In this document: positions 1-9,045 of the stretch, one piece after another | How positions within the stretch are numbered: position 1 is the first letter of the stretch | How the letters are laid out: every line of letters starts with the position of its first letter | From: Corynebacterium urogenitale | Lineage (GTDB): Bacteria; Actinomycetota; Actinomycetes; Mycobacteriales; Mycobacteriaceae | Assembly: GCF_009026825.1 (NCBI RefSeq) | Contig: NZ_CP045032.1 | Coordinates: 1,240,001 to 1,304,000 of the forward strand | Length of the DNA stretch: 64,000 bases | Direction: 5' to 3' | Position numbers and translations under genes: made by a program | Notes under the pieces: generated by a model | Database searches by the model: none | What the model was told of the DNA's origin: nothing | Seen by the model: the letters and a program-made list of their open reading frames with translations, nothing else

Positions 1-307
1 TCGTGGTCTTTCCCAACCCAGGAGGCCCAGCTAGCAGGACATGGTCCGGTGCCACCTGACGTGAACGTGCACCACCAAGCACAAGGTCCAATTGCGCTCG
101 CACCTTCTTTTGCCCGATGAACTCATTGAGTGATTTCGGGCGCAGCGAAGTGTCCACATCGGAATCTCCTGGGACTTCATGGGGGTTCACGTCAGGATTC
201 TGCCCAAAAGCACCGCGTGAGTTTTTCGCACTATTGGCTGCCGCCTGCACCTCTTCTGGAAGTGCAAATTCAGTCCGCTCGACGTCCTTATTGCTACTGC
301 CTGTCAC
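1..307 (-). CDS. ruvB: RuvB, Holliday junction branch-migration ATPase (5' part only)
   Basis: This is the N-terminal ~102 residues of RuvB, the hexameric AAA+ motor that drives branch migration with RuvA and RuvC; the gene runs off the left edge. The visible part carries the family signature [13 protein letters not shown] (about residues 54-66) and reaches the Walker A motif GPPGLGKTT at the window edge. The start chosen is GTG at 307, 3 nt after the ruvA stop, with AAGGGGCG as ribosome binding site inside the end of ruvA. The ~50-residue polar leader before the RuvB core is longer than in many RuvB proteins. It is the last visible gene of ruvC-ruvA-ruvB, so it is very likely co-transcribed with them. 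Confidence 0.95.
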   Translation of the reverse strand, partial: MTGSSNKDVERTEFALPEEVQAAANSAKNSRGAFGQNPDVNPHEVPGDSDVDTSLRPKSLNEFIGQKKVRAQLDLVLGGARSRQVAPDHVLLAGPPGLGKTT

Positions 308-310
308 GGA

Positions 311-946
311 TTAACGCCCCTTATTCATCGACGCCAGGGAGGTGCGGAGCACCGCAGAGACGTTCTTTTCTTGGCTTCCTGGCCACTGCGCTAACACCGC
401 ATCCACTGCGCGCCTGGCGTCAGATTCACTGAAACCAAGACCGACCATGGCCTGAACCGCTTGGTCCTTCACCTGCTCCTCCGCAGGTTCCAGGCTCACC
501 GCTGTAGTAGCGTTCACAGTGGCGTCGGCTTCGGGGACATCAGGAAGGTCGGAAACCTTTCCCTTGAGATCCACGGCCATCCGCTCGGCGAGGCGTTTGC
601 CCACACCCGGTGCCTTCTGTAAGGCTTTGACGTCTCCCGCACGAACCGCCCTAGCCAAGTCCTGCGGGCTCAGCGTGCCAAGCACACCCAATGCTAAGCG
701 GGCTCCGACACCCGAGACCGTCTGCAGCACCTGAAACGCCCGCTTTTGATCCGCATTGGAGAAAGCATAAAGAGTTTGAGCATCCTCCCGAACGATATGC
801 GCGGTGAATACAAATATCTCCTCACCGCGAGAAAGCTGCGCCAGGGTAGCCGGCGTGGCTTGGCACTCGTAGCCCACACCTGCGCATTCGATGACAACAC
901 TGTCCAGGCTCTTGTCTATAACAAGCCCCCGCAAGGATGCGATCAC
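311..946 (-). CDS. ruvA: RuvA, Holliday junction DNA-binding subunit
   Basis: RuvA binds four-way DNA junctions as a tetramer and loads the RuvB motor. The 211-residue product opens with the usual IASLRG(L)V strand of the OB-fold domain. It has two helix-hairpin-helix elements ([14 protein letters not shown] and [12 protein letters not shown]) and ends in the small RuvB-binding domain with [16 protein letters not shown] take the GTG at 946 as start although the frame is open further upstream, because it gives the family N-terminus and forms a GTGA overlap with the ruvC stop. That overlap implies translational coupling. Length is normal for the family. Confidence 0.96.
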   Translation of the reverse strand: MIASLRGLVIDKSLDSVVIECAGVGYECQATPATLAQLSRGEEIFVFTAHIVREDAQTLYAFSNADQKRAFQVLQTVSGVGARLALGVLGTLSPQDLARAVRAGDVKALQKAPGVGKRLAERMAVDLKGKVSDLPDVPEADATVNATTAVSLEPAEEQVKDQAVQAMVGLGFSESDARRAVDAVLAQWPGSQEKNVSAVLRTSLASMNKGR

Positions 947-1497
947 AGTTTCCCTTTCACGAGTAGATTGAGCGGTGCACGCCAGCAGTGGCACACGGCC
1001 AAGGCTAGAGCGTCGGCGGCATCAGCGGGCTTCGGTGGTTCCGAGAGACCAAGGATGCGAGTGATCATATTGGTCATCTGCGACTTGTCCGCACGGCCAT
1101 TGCCACTGATGGATTTCTTTACCTCACTGGGTGTGTACATGTGCACCTCAATACCCCGACGAGCAGCTGCCAGCATGAGTACGCCTGACGCATGGGCGGT
1201 ATTCATTACGGTCGAAACATTAGAACGCTCGAAGACACGCTCAATAGCCACCACGTCAGGTTGGTAATCTTCCATCCATTCTTCGACAGCGTCGGACAAG
1301 CGCAGCAAGCGATGAGACACATCCTCATTCGCGGGGGTGCGCACCACTCCTACCGCAACTGGATACACCGCTCTGCCTTTGCCAGCCTGCACCACAGACA
1401 GACCACAACGAGTCAGGCCCGGATCGATGCCCATGACGCGCAAACCCGCAAGTGATTGGGGGCGCGCATCGTCAGAGGTGGGCGTGCGTAGATTCAT
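943..1497 (-). CDS. ruvC: RuvC, Holliday junction resolvase
   Basis: RuvC is the endonuclease that cuts Holliday junctions symmetrically. With the start at ATG 1497 (a second ATG lies at 1500) the protein has 184 residues. The catalytic acidic residues are visible: D25 in GIDPG, E86 in AIERVFE, and the two aspartates of [12 protein letters not shown] near residue 160. The frame is open about 290 nt further upstream, but that extension is unlike RuvC and opposes the divergent gene at 1603, so I excluded it. The ribosome binding site is weak, and GTG/ATG codons just before GIDPG are alternative starts. First gene of ruvCAB; SOS control is possible, but I see no clear LexA box. Confidence 0.94.
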   Translation of the reverse strand: MNLRTPTSDDARPQSLAGLRVMGIDPGLTRCGLSVVQAGKGRAVYPVAVGVVRTPANEDVSHRLLRLSDAVEEWMEDYQPDVVAIERVFERSNVSTVMNTAHASGVLMLAAARRGIEVHMYTPSEVKKSISGNGRADKSQMTNMITRILGLSEPPKPADAADALALAVCHCWRAPLNLLVKGKL

Positions 1498-1602
1498 CAT
1501 AACGCTCGCAAATATAGCACACGTGTACGATTCTCTTGCCCCGCCACGCCGTAGCCCAGTTGAGCACTGACTCCACCACGAGCACCTGCTAGATTGTCGG
1601 TC

Positions 1603-2064
1603 ATGACACCTAAGTCTCTGTACTCCACTGTCGCTGTGGGCGAAACGATCACGTGGGCACTGCTGCTCACAGGCATGGCTTTGAAATATTCCGGCACCAC
1701 CGAGGCCTTCATGCCGACTGCCGGCGGTATCCATGGCTTTGTTTTCCTTTGCTTCTGCGTTTCCACCGTCGTCATTTGGGTGAACAACCAATGGCCTGCT
1801 GGACGCGGGGTGCTGGGGCTGGCGTCAGCCATCGTCCCCTTTGCCACGATCCCTTTCGAAAAGAGCGCGGAAAAAGCTGGTCTTCTGGACGCTCAGTGGC
1901 GTTTCCGCGAAGGTGACGATTCCCAGCCAGGGAATTTCCCAGAGAAGATTTTGGCCTTCGTCGTGCGCCAGCCTTTGCTTGCGTCCGTCATCGCTCTCGT
2001 GGCCGTCATCATCGTCTTCCTGATTTTGCTCAGCCTCGGGTCCCCGCTGGAGTGGTTTAAGTAA
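1603..2064 (+). CDS. DUF3817-like small membrane protein
   Basis: A 153-residue membrane protein of unknown function. It has hydrophobic segments at roughly residues 11-28, 40-60 and 68-85 and a final strong transmembrane segment at about 128-147. The sequence [21 protein letters not shown] and the central HGFVF motif resemble the DUF3817 (YdzA-like) family; I assign this from memory of the family pattern. It stands alone on the plus strand, divergent from ruvC and followed by a bidirectional terminator. ATG 1603 was chosen over the in-frame TTG at 1594; neither has a clear Shine-Dalgarno sequence. Confidence 0.8.
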   Translation: MTPKSLYSTVAVGETITWALLLTGMALKYSGTTEAFMPTAGGIHGFVFLCFCVSTVVIWVNNQWPAGRGVLGLASAIVPFATIPFEKSAEKAGLLDAQWRFREGDDSQPGNFPEKILAFVVRQPLLASVIALVAVIIVFLILLSLGSPLEWFK

Positions 2065-2087
2065 CTCGTTTGCAGCACCAAACTCGA

Positions 2088-2127
2088 AAACCTCGGCTTC
2101 TCGTCTCCGAGAACCGAGGTTTATTTA
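2088..2127. terminator. Bidirectional intrinsic terminator
   Basis: Perfect 9-bp arms (AAACCTCGG and its complement) with an inner TCTC/GAGA pairing lie between the stop of the DUF3817-like gene and the stop of yebC. A-tracts on the left and T-tracts on the right make it usable from both convergent genes. Confidence 0.8.
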
Positions 2128-2173
2128 TGCTGGGAGGACTCAGCTCATGCAGAGCGGATGACCCCCAAAGTGC

Positions 2174-2926
2174 TTAGGACTCCAGCTCTGCGAAGACTTC
2201 ATCCGAAACGTCCATGTTCGTGAAAACATTTTGCACGTCGTCGGACTCCTCCAAAACGTCAATCAAGTTAAACACGCGCTTGGCGGTGGAGGCGTCAGCT
2301 GGCACCTCAGTCGTCGGGCGGAAGTCAGGCTCCACGGAGTCATACTCGATCTCAGCTGCCTTCAGCGCATCGCGCACAGCGTTCAGATCCGATGGCTCGC
2401 ACAGAATCTCAAACTTTTCCCCAAGGTCATTGACTTCCTCTGCGCCGGCGTCCAGCACGGCCATGAGGATATCGTCCTCATCGTGCCCAGCTTTGTCGAG
2501 GATTACGACCCCCTTGCGGTTGAACATGTAGGACACAGAGCCCGCGTCAGCCATGTTGCCACCGTTTTTATTCATTGCGGTGCGCACTTCGGTTGCCGCT
2601 CGATTTCGGTTGTCGGTCAGACACTCAATGAGCATTGCCACGCCATTGGGACCGTAGCCTTCGTACATGAGCGTCTCCCAATCGGCACCACCAGCTTCTT
2701 CGCCGGAGCCACGCTTGCGGGCACGCTCGATGTTGTCATTGGGGACGGAGGCCTTCTTGGCCTTTTTGATCATGTCATCGAGCGTTGGATTGGCTGCGGG
2801 ATCGCCGCCACCAGTACGTGCTGCAACTTCGATGTTCTTGATCAGCTTGGCGAATTCCTTGCCGCGCTTCGCATCATTGGCTGCTTTCTTATGCTTAGTG
2901 GTTGCCCACTTGGAATGGCCTGCCAT
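2174..2926 (-). CDS. yebC: YebC/PmpR-family protein
   Basis: A 250-residue member of the YebC/TACO1 family, described variously as DNA-binding regulators and as factors that help ribosomes translate proline-rich stretches. The hallmark N-terminus [18 protein letters not shown], the [19 protein letters not shown] stretch and [13 protein letters not shown] are all present, and the length is typical. It lies between pdxT and ruvC in the order known from mycobacteria. A possible promoter with TTGCCA and TATAGA lies just upstream (about 2940-2990), so it may be transcribed separately from pdxT. Confidence 0.95.
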   Translation of the reverse strand: MAGHSKWATTKHKKAANDAKRGKEFAKLIKNIEVAARTGGGDPAANPTLDDMIKKAKKASVPNDNIERARKRGSGEEAGGADWETLMYEGYGPNGVAMLIECLTDNRNRAATEVRTAMNKNGGNMADAGSVSYMFNRKGVVILDKAGHDEDDILMAVLDAGAEEVNDLGEKFEILCEPSDLNAVRDALKAAEIEYDSVEPDFRPTTEVPADASTAKRVFNLIDVLEESDDVQNVFTNMDVSDEVFAELES

Positions 2927-3036
2927 CGTCCTCTTTCGATCATGTCTATAGTCTTTAGTTTTCTCTGTCTGGCAATTGAGGTTACTACGGTTGACCGCGG
3001 ATTCTCCTCTTTGCCCCGTCTGACCTTGCGACGTGG

Positions 3037-3654
3037 CTAACCGACGCCACCTTGCTCCTGGTCGCGAACCATTTCCACAAAATAGGAATGTACGCGATTA
3101 TCACTCGTCAGCTCTGGGTGGAAGCTGGTGCCGAGCACATGTCCCTGACGCACCGCTACGACGGTGTCTCCCTGCTTCCCAGCAACCGTGCACAGCACGT
3201 CCACCCCCTCACCGAGGGCCTCAACCTGCGGCGCGCGGATGAACACCGCATCCACTGGTGTGTCGATGCCTTGGAATGGTAGGTGTGTTTCAAAGGAATC
3301 CACTTGACGACCGAAGGCATTGCGCCGGACAGTGACATCGAGGACGCCCAGAGAAACAGCATCCTCCCGCGTGTCCAACACGGTCCTGGCAAGTATGATC
3401 AACCCGGCACACGTGCCGAAGGCTGGCAAACCATCCTGGATAGCTGCTCGGAGGGGCTCCAGCAATCCACCAAGGCGGAGCAGCCGCGACATGGTTGTAG
3501 ATTCGCCGCCCGGCAAAATGATCCCGTCAAGCCCTTCGAGATGTTCGGTGCGGCGAACCTGCACACCCTCCACTCCGAGGCTTTGCAGCATGCGCAAATG
3601 CTCAGTCACGCCACCCTGAACGGCTAGCACACCGATAGTGAGTTTGTCTGTCAT
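3037..3654 (-). CDS. pdxT: PdxT, glutaminase subunit of pyridoxal 5'-phosphate synthase
   Basis: PdxT hydrolyses glutamine and channels ammonia to PdxS for de novo vitamin B6 synthesis. The 205-residue protein is a class-I glutamine amidotransferase: the glycine loop LPGGESTTM is at about 48-55, the nucleophile is C82 in GTCAGLI, and the remaining triad members are H179 and E181 in SFHPEL. Length matches the family. It is separated from its partner pdxS by tesB, all on the same strand, the arrangement also found in mycobacteria. Confidence 0.97.
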   Translation of the reverse strand: MTDKLTIGVLAVQGGVTEHLRMLQSLGVEGVQVRRTEHLEGLDGIILPGGESTTMSRLLRLGGLLEPLRAAIQDGLPAFGTCAGLIILARTVLDTREDAVSLGVLDVTVRRNAFGRQVDSFETHLPFQGIDTPVDAVFIRAPQVEALGEGVDVLCTVAGKQGDTVVAVRQGHVLGTSFHPELTSDNRVHSYFVEMVRDQEQGGVG

Positions 3655-3684
3655 GGACTGCTCAATTCTTTCTACTTCGTGCCT

Positions 3685-4575
3685 TTAGGTCTGTTCCTCA
3701 TCCGAATCCTCAGAGTCTTCTCGCAGCGGGACGCTAGTCTTGCCAGGTAGCAAGTGTCGGGTCAGGCCCTCTTGAGTGACCATCGCGACGAGATCACCCT
3801 TCTGGTTAAAGATGCGCCCGTGTGTCAGAGCGCGACCGGCATGGGCTGATGGAGAGACCTGGTCATAAAGCAACCATTCATCGGCACGGAATGGACGCAG
3901 GAACCACATAGCGTGGTCGAGCGAGGCTTCCTGCACTTTTTCGTGACCATGGGGCACAAGCGCGGAAGACAGAAGAGTCATGTCGGACATGTATGCCAAG
4001 GTGCAGATGTGCAGCGTCTCATCGTCAGGCAATTGTGCTTTCGAGCGGAACCACACCACTTGCTGCGAAGGAGTGTACTTGTTGTGCTCGTACTGCTCCG
4101 GCGGCACGATGCGAATGTCCCACTCTTTCCACTCTCGCATGAGTGCCTTGCGCACCGTGCGGCTTTCGTCGACCTCGGCAGGGATGTCCTCGGGGTCCGG
4201 GACGGCGCGCATGATGTCGGAGTGCTCTGGCCCATCGTCGTTTCTCACGTGGAAGCTGGCCTGCATGACGAAGATTGCTTCGCCATCCTGAACCGCCTTG
4301 ACGTGGCGGGAAACAAAGCTTCGACCATCACGGATGCGGTCGACGAGAAAGGTCGTCGGCTTATCCGGATTTCCCGGTGCGACGAAATAGCCGTGGATGG
4401 AGTGGACGCTATATTCAGGCCCCACTGTTCGCGTAGCTGCGACGAGTGTCTGCGCCGCGACCTGCCCGCCGAAAGTGCGACCTAACCGAGTCGGGATGAC
4501 CTGTCCGCGATAAATGTCGCGGTCGATGCGTTCGAGATCCAAGACATCCAGAATGCGAGGCTGAGGCGTAGACAT
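3685..4575 (-). CDS. tesB: Acyl-CoA thioesterase II (TesB family)
   Basis: A 296-residue double-hotdog thioesterase predicted to hydrolyse acyl-CoA to free fatty acid and CoA in the cytosol. The N-terminal hotdog carries GRTFGGQVAAQTLVAA and VHSIHGYFVAPG; the C-terminal one carries LDHAMWFLRPFRADEWLLYD and ends with MVTQEGLTR. These contain the Asp and Gln expected of the TesB catalytic set. The C-terminal ~20 residues are acidic (EDSEDSDEEQ). It sits between pdxS and pdxT; no functional link to B6 synthesis is evident, so the position probably reflects conserved operon history. Confidence 0.94.
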   Translation of the reverse strand: MSTPQPRILDVLDLERIDRDIYRGQVIPTRLGRTFGGQVAAQTLVAATRTVGPEYSVHSIHGYFVAPGNPDKPTTFLVDRIRDGRSFVSRHVKAVQDGEAIFVMQASFHVRNDDGPEHSDIMRAVPDPEDIPAEVDESRTVRKALMREWKEWDIRIVPPEQYEHNKYTPSQQVVWFRSKAQLPDDETLHICTLAYMSDMTLLSSALVPHGHEKVQEASLDHAMWFLRPFRADEWLLYDQVSPSAHAGRALTHGRIFNQKGDLVAMVTQEGLTRHLLPGKTSVPLREDSEDSDEEQT

Positions 4576-4649
4576 GGCGGTTACGAATTCCTTTTCTCGA
4601 CGTGAGCCTTCTTGGCGTGGACTACATCTCTTCGTTGCTCGTGGCTTCC

Positions 4650-4703
4650 GCCCCTCGCCATCGCTCCACAGTGGAGCAATTGAGGGAGCGATAGGCGTGG
4701 GGC
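4650..4703. repeat. Long imperfect hairpin between pdxS and tesB
   Basis: The arms GCCCCTCGCCATCGCTCC (4650-4667) and GGAGCGATAGGCGTGGGGC (4685-4703) pair over 17 bp with one mismatch and one bulge, around a 17-nt loop. On the minus-strand transcript it lies just after the pdxS stop. No T-tract follows on that strand, so it looks more like an mRNA-stabilising or processing hairpin than a standard terminator. Confidence 0.6.
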
Positions 4704-4722
4704 GAGCTGAGGCTAGCTGGAT

Positions 4723-5634
4723 CTACCAACCACGTTCCGCCAAGCGGTGCGGCTGTGGAATATCATCCACATTGATGCCCACCATGGCCTCACCGAGGCC
4801 ACGGGAGACATCGGCGATAGTTTTCGGATCGTCGTAGTTCTGGGTTGCCTGAACGATCGCCTTGGCACGCTTCTCGGGGTCGCCGGACTTGAAAATGCCG
4901 GAGCCCACGAACACGCCTTCAGCACCCATCTGCATCATCATCGCTGCATCAGCTGGGGTCGCAATACCGCCGGCAGTGAACAGGACAACTGGAAGCTTGC
5001 CGGTCTTAGCAACCTCGGCAACGAGCTCATAAGGAGCCTGCAATTCCTTAGCTGCCACGTACAGTTCGTCTTCCGCCATGGAGGTGAGTTTGTTCATCTC
5101 CGCGCGGATGGTTCGCATATGGGTCACAGCATTGGACACGTCACCAGTGCCAGCTTCTCCCTTGGAACGAATCATCGCCGCGCCTTCGTTGATGCGGCGC
5201 AGGGCTTCACCCAAGTTGGTTGCACCGCACACGAATGGGACGGTGAAATCGTGCTTATCGATGTGGTTCTTATAATCCGCAGGGGTGAGCACCTCGGACT
5301 CGTCGATGAAGTCCACACCGAGGGACTGCAGCACCTGGGCCTCGACAAAGTGCCCGATGCGCGCCTTTGCCATGACAGGGATCGACACGGCGTTGATGAT
5401 GCCTTCGATCATGTCTGGATCGGACATGCGGGACACGCCACCCTGGGCGCGAATATCGGCTGGCACTCGCTCGAGAGCCATGACGGCGGTGGCGCCGGCG
5501 TCCTCAGCGATTTTGGCCTGCTCGGGGGTCACGACGTCCATGATGACGCCGCCCTTGAGCATGTCAGCCAAGCCGCGCTTCACGCGCCCGGTGCCGGTGT
5601 TGCCAACAGTGTCTGCATTATTCACAGAGGTCAC
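4723..5634 (-). CDS. pdxS: PdxS, synthase subunit of pyridoxal 5'-phosphate synthase
   Basis: PdxS builds PLP from ribose 5-phosphate, glyceraldehyde 3-phosphate and ammonia as a (beta/alpha)8 barrel dodecamer. The 303-residue product shows [16 protein letters not shown] with D33, the Schiff-base lysine K90 in MAKARIGH, the second catalytic lysine in RSKGEAGTG and the phosphate loop [17 protein letters not shown] 5634 is chosen because GAAGGAA lies 8 nt upstream; the frame is open 17 codons further, but that extension is unlike PdxS. It begins the pdxS-tesB-pdxT run. Confidence 0.97.
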   Translation of the reverse strand: MTSVNNADTVGNTGTGRVKRGLADMLKGGVIMDVVTPEQAKIAEDAGATAVMALERVPADIRAQGGVSRMSDPDMIEGIINAVSIPVMAKARIGHFVEAQVLQSLGVDFIDESEVLTPADYKNHIDKHDFTVPFVCGATNLGEALRRINEGAAMIRSKGEAGTGDVSNAVTHMRTIRAEMNKLTSMAEDELYVAAKELQAPYELVAEVAKTGKLPVVLFTAGGIATPADAAMMMQMGAEGVFVGSGIFKSGDPEKRAKAIVQATQNYDDPKTIADVSRGLGEAMVGINVDDIPQPHRLAERGW

Positions 5635-5703
5635 AGCGTGTATTCCTTCGTCTACGGGATGTGGCTTATCACACTGTACCCCCACGAGAGAGGTGTGTCT
5701 CCG

Positions 5704-6177
5704 TTAGCCCCCAGTAGAAAGCGCTTCGTAGTACTCCGGCAACGGCGCACTTCCAGAAAGACGCAGCAGGCGAACCTCGAAGCGACGACGTACCGCCCGT
5801 GTATCAGCGACCGCATCATTGTAGAAACGAGCGGCGATATCCACCCTCGTTGACGCCTCAACGAACGCCGGATTCGCGAAGATCTCCGCGGGCAACTTCG
5901 CTAGTAAAGCATTCTCCGCATCGGAGCGATGTCCCATATCAGTCGCCTTCAGTGGGACCAGTTCCGCGCTGGTCACCTGTTTCCTCAATTCGGGTTGCAA
6001 AGCTTTGATCACGTGCCCGCGGGCAGCAAGCGCCCCCTCGAGGCTGAGGCGCGCCGAGTCAGTACGAATATGAAGCCGATTGAGTCGGTTTGCCATGCCG
6101 CTTGCCCAGAGACCAATCATGAGAACGACTATTGCGACGATGATAGAGGCAAGCACCCATGCGTTGAGGGTCATCAC
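5704..6177 (-). CDS. LemA-like single-pass membrane protein
   Basis: A 157-residue protein with one N-terminal membrane helix (about residues 6-27) followed by a soluble, probably helical body. The pattern NRLNRLHIRTDSARLSLEGAL and, near residue 120, AARFYNDAVADTRAVRRR resembles the LemA family, whose biochemical role is unsettled. The start overlaps the pimA stop by 4 bp, so it is translated with the phosphatidylinositol-mannoside genes. At this place mycobacteria carry a membrane protein with a Nudix domain (Rv2609c, from memory); no Nudix box is visible here. Function unknown. Confidence 0.75.
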   Translation of the reverse strand: MMTLNAWVLASIIVAIVVLMIGLWASGMANRLNRLHIRTDSARLSLEGALAARGHVIKALQPELRKQVTSAELVPLKATDMGHRSDAENALLAKLPAEIFANPAFVEASTRVDIAARFYNDAVADTRAVRRRFEVRLLRLSGSAPLPEYYEALSTGG

Positions 6178-7361
6178 GACAGCGTCACCTTCCGTCCTTG
6201 GCTCACCACGGCCTCATATACCTTTTCCACTTGGCTGGTCACTGTCTCCCAGTCGAAAGTGCTTGCTCGTACGGAGCCGCGGTGTGCGATCTCATGGCGT
6301 CGTCGTTCATTCTGCAACAGTTCCACAGCTGCTCGGGTGAGGTCGCCAGAATCGCCATTACGGAACAAGGCTGCGCTACGCCCGTCTTCGCCCACAGCAC
6401 AAAACGCAGGAATATCGCTGGCCAGCACAGCGGCGCCTGCCGCCATTCCTTCGACAAGCACGATGCCGAAACTCTCGCCTCCGGTATTCGGCGCGATATA
6501 AATGTCCGAAGCGCTCAAGGCAGCTGCCTTGTCGTCTTCGGACACGGGGCCGAGAATGCGGACGGTAGCATCCGAAGAGCCTCGCCCCTCAATGCTGGAT
6601 AGACCAGCCTTGCGGAGTCGATCGACAAGCGCGGAAACTTCCCCCCGACCGGCAATGACGAGTTCCACATTGGGAACCGCAGCGACTATAGCCGGCATGG
6701 CAGCCAGAAGCACCTGAAGCCCCTTGCGCGGTTCATCGAAACGACCGAGAAACATGATGCGCGGCCGTTGCGAATCTAAGCACTCCAGAGGGTTTGCCTC
6801 ACGGTATAGTCTCGTCTCCACACCATTGGGGATCAGCACAGGATCACCAGCGAGGTTTTCGACCTGCCACCGGCGGGCTTCCTCACTCACGGCAATTCCA
6901 CCTTGGATGCGTTCGAGAAAAGGACGCAAGAAAGGTAGTGAGAGCTTCAGCAACTTCGATTCACTAGCCGACGCATGGTACGTAGCCACAACCGGCCCCT
7001 GAACCTGCGCCAGAGACAACATGGAATAGCTCGGGGAATTTGGCTCGTGGATATGCAGAACGTCGAAGCCATGGCGCGCTACCCAGCGCCGGATGTGACG
7101 AACGGTTTTCGGGCCGAAGCTCAAACGTGCCACAGAACCGTTATAGCGAATAGGAATACTGGAACCGCCCAGCTCTACGAAGTCTGGCACCTTGGAGTTG
7201 TCTGTTCCTGGACCAATAAGACTCACATCGTGACCTCGACGGCGAAGTTCCGCACAGAGATCGATCGCATGACTCTGAACGCCGCCGGGCTCATCGAAAG
7301 AATATGGACAGACCATCCCAATAGACAGGCGCCTTGGAGCCACCTGGTTTCCAGCCTGCAT
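6174..7361 (-). CDS. pimA: PimA, phosphatidylinositol alpha-mannosyltransferase
   Basis: PimA transfers the first mannose from GDP-mannose to phosphatidylinositol on the inner leaflet, starting PIM, lipomannan and lipoarabinomannan synthesis. The 395-residue GT4/GT-B protein shows the N-terminal motif IGMVCPYSFDEPGGVQSH, the hinge region with FLGRFDEPRKGL, and the sugar-nucleotide site ESFGIVLVEGMAAG with the E-x7-E pair. The start ATG directly abuts the patA stop. The order pgsA1-patA-pimA matches the pathway (PI phosphate synthesis, acylation, mannosylation), supporting the specific name over a generic glycosyltransferase. Confidence 0.94.
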   Translation of the reverse strand: MQAGNQVAPRRLSIGMVCPYSFDEPGGVQSHAIDLCAELRRRGHDVSLIGPGTDNSKVPDFVELGGSSIPIRYNGSVARLSFGPKTVRHIRRWVARHGFDVLHIHEPNSPSYSMLSLAQVQGPVVATYHASASESKLLKLSLPFLRPFLERIQGGIAVSEEARRWQVENLAGDPVLIPNGVETRLYREANPLECLDSQRPRIMFLGRFDEPRKGLQVLLAAMPAIVAAVPNVELVIAGRGEVSALVDRLRKAGLSSIEGRGSSDATVRILGPVSEDDKAAALSASDIYIAPNTGGESFGIVLVEGMAAGAAVLASDIPAFCAVGEDGRSAALFRNGDSGDLTRAAVELLQNERRRHEIAHRGSVRASTFDWETVTSQVEKVYEAVVSQGRKVTLS

Positions 7362-8342
7362 CTATCCCTCGTCCTCTTGATTCTGTCGTTGGCGCTGTCC
7401 CCTTACGAGCTCGAGTTCGTTGGAACTGACGCCCATGCGCTGCAGCCGTGACGCAGAGAGGTCGGAGAACCACAACGGCTGTAACATATGCCAATCCTCC
7501 GGATGGTCGGCAATGTGCCGTTCAAACCACGATGCCTGCTCTTGGACGATATCCTGAACGTCTCGCCCCTGGGTGCGAATGCGATCGGAGGCACGGAAAT
7601 GCCAGGTATCCTGCCCATTCTCGTGCCCAAAAAACATGTCCACAACATACAACGGGGAGCCGGTGCGCTTGGCCAACACCGCGGCACCCACCGGCATGGA
7701 GCACCGCTCGCCGAAGAAATCAACGTGCACGCCCGTGCCACTCATGTCACGTTCCCCCAGGAGGCACACCACTCCCTTTCTTCGAAGCCGCCGTTCCAGC
7801 GCTTCCATCGGTGGACGATCGGAACCGGTCAGGGCAATGACATCAAAGCCCAGCTTCCGGCGATAATCAACGAAGGCGTTGAAGAGAGATTCGGGTTTCA
7901 ACCGTTCCGCCACCGTAGTGAACTCACCGTAATTCTCCACCAACCACATACCGGCCATGTCCCAATTGGCCGAGTGGGGTAACACTACGATGACCCCGTT
8001 GCCCTCCGCTAAAGCACTATCGAGTTTGGGGCGGATATCAGCGGACATTCCAGCTTCGATGCGCTCAGCAAGTTCCGGTCCAGCCATAGTCGGCAGTTGG
8101 AAAGCCTCCCGCCAATAACGCATGTAGCTGCGCATGGAATTCCGAACAAGATCGTCCGTCACATTGGCTTCCCCAACGACGCGCGCGAGGTTGCGGCGAA
8201 GTTGCTGTGGGCCCTTCCCTTTCTTCGACGCCACATCGGCTCCGAGATTGAACAGGTGCGTAGCAACAGAAAGTGGGAGCTTGCTCGTGAGCGCCCACCC
8301 GGCCCGGTAGGCCCAAGCAGAGAGTTGTTCAGATACGGTCAT
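7362..8342 (-). CDS. patA: Phosphatidylinositol mannoside acyltransferase (PatA-like)
   Basis: A 326-residue LpxL/HtrB-type acyltransferase predicted to transfer an acyl chain from acyl-CoA to the mannose of PIM at the cytoplasmic membrane face. The H-x4-D catalytic motif is HSANWD (H123, D128), and a conserved glutamate occurs in LLGERDM (E197). The region FFGERCSMPVGAAVLAKRTG matches the substrate-binding part of the family. It sits between pgsA1 (3 nt gap) and pimA (no gap), so the three are one transcription unit. The product assignment rests on this context together with family membership. Confidence 0.92.
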   Translation of the reverse strand: MTVSEQLSAWAYRAGWALTSKLPLSVATHLFNLGADVASKKGKGPQQLRRNLARVVGEANVTDDLVRNSMRSYMRYWREAFQLPTMAGPELAERIEAGMSADIRPKLDSALAEGNGVIVVLPHSANWDMAGMWLVENYGEFTTVAERLKPESLFNAFVDYRRKLGFDVIALTGSDRPPMEALERRLRRKGVVCLLGERDMSGTGVHVDFFGERCSMPVGAAVLAKRTGSPLYVVDMFFGHENGQDTWHFRASDRIRTQGRDVQDIVQEQASWFERHIADHPEDWHMLQPLWFSDLSASRLQRMGVSSNELELVRGQRQRQNQEDEG

Positions 8343-8345
8343 GAT

Positions 8346-9041
8346 CTAGCGGTGGTCCTCCACTGTTTGATCGTCGGAGTTCATCTGGTTGGGAGAGGAA
8401 AACTCACGGGCACCAGTTGGAGCTTCGATCCTTTCAGCGGCTGCATCAGACTTGCCGACTATCACCAGTCGCTCAATAACAGTATAGATAGAGCCTGCGC
8501 ACAACACCCACAGGCCTCCGGCGAGGACATAAGGCACGCCAAGGCCGTCGAGACCGAGGCTGAGCAATCCAATAATCAGCCTCTCGGGCCGTTCGATGAG
8601 TCCACCGATCACTTTGATACCACTGGCCTCAGCGCGAGCCTTGACGTAACTGGTCACTTGGCTGGAGACCAAAATCACGAGGCACAGTGCCATGAGCACC
8701 TCATTCGGCTCCTCCTTGATGGCAAACCAGAAGGCCAAGGCACCAAAGATTGCGCCGTCCGTCAGGCGGTCGCAGGTAGCATCCAGCGTCGCACCAAATT
8801 TCGTCCCGCCACCGCGCATTCGCGCCATGGTGCCGTCGACCATATCAGTGGCAACAGTCAGTCCGATTAGCGCTGCGGCCGCGAAGTGGTGGTTGGTGGG
8901 GATCAGCCAGAGCGCGAAGCCAATCGCAAGAATCGTTCCGGTGAGGGTCACCATGTTCGGCGTGATACCGAGCTTGCAGAGGCCGCGGGCAATTGGTTCG
9001 ATAACGACCGCAGCGGGTTTACGCCCGTGCACACTCAACAT
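8346..9041 (-). CDS. pgsA1: Phosphatidylinositol phosphate synthase (CDP-alcohol phosphotransferase)
   Basis: A 231-residue integral membrane enzyme joining CDP-diacylglycerol with inositol phosphate. The full CDP-alcohol phosphotransferase signature D-x2-D-G-x2-A-R-x8-G-x3-D-x3-D is present with D66, D69, D87 and D91. Several hydrophobic segments follow, and the last ~35 residues form a polar tail. The PI-specific assignment comes from the neighbouring PIM genes. ATG 9041 has GAGAGGTGAG upstream and lies 4 nt beyond the preceding HIT stop. Confidence 0.93.
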   Translation of the reverse strand: MLSVHGRKPAAVVIEPIARGLCKLGITPNMVTLTGTILAIGFALWLIPTNHHFAAAALIGLTVATDMVDGTMARMRGGGTKFGATLDATCDRLTDGAIFGALAFWFAIKEEPNEVLMALCLVILVSSQVTSYVKARAEASGIKVIGGLIERPERLIIGLLSLGLDGLGVPYVLAGGLWVLCAGSIYTVIERLVIVGKSDAAAERIEAPTGAREFSSPNQMNSDDQTVEDHR

Positions 9042-9045
9042 GTCT

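Noticed and set aside
4747..5853. A 368-codon open frame on the plus strand opposite pdxS
   Set aside because: It runs antisense to a clear pdxS, has no ribosome binding site, and its product is His/Gly-rich low-quality sequence typical of a mirror frame.
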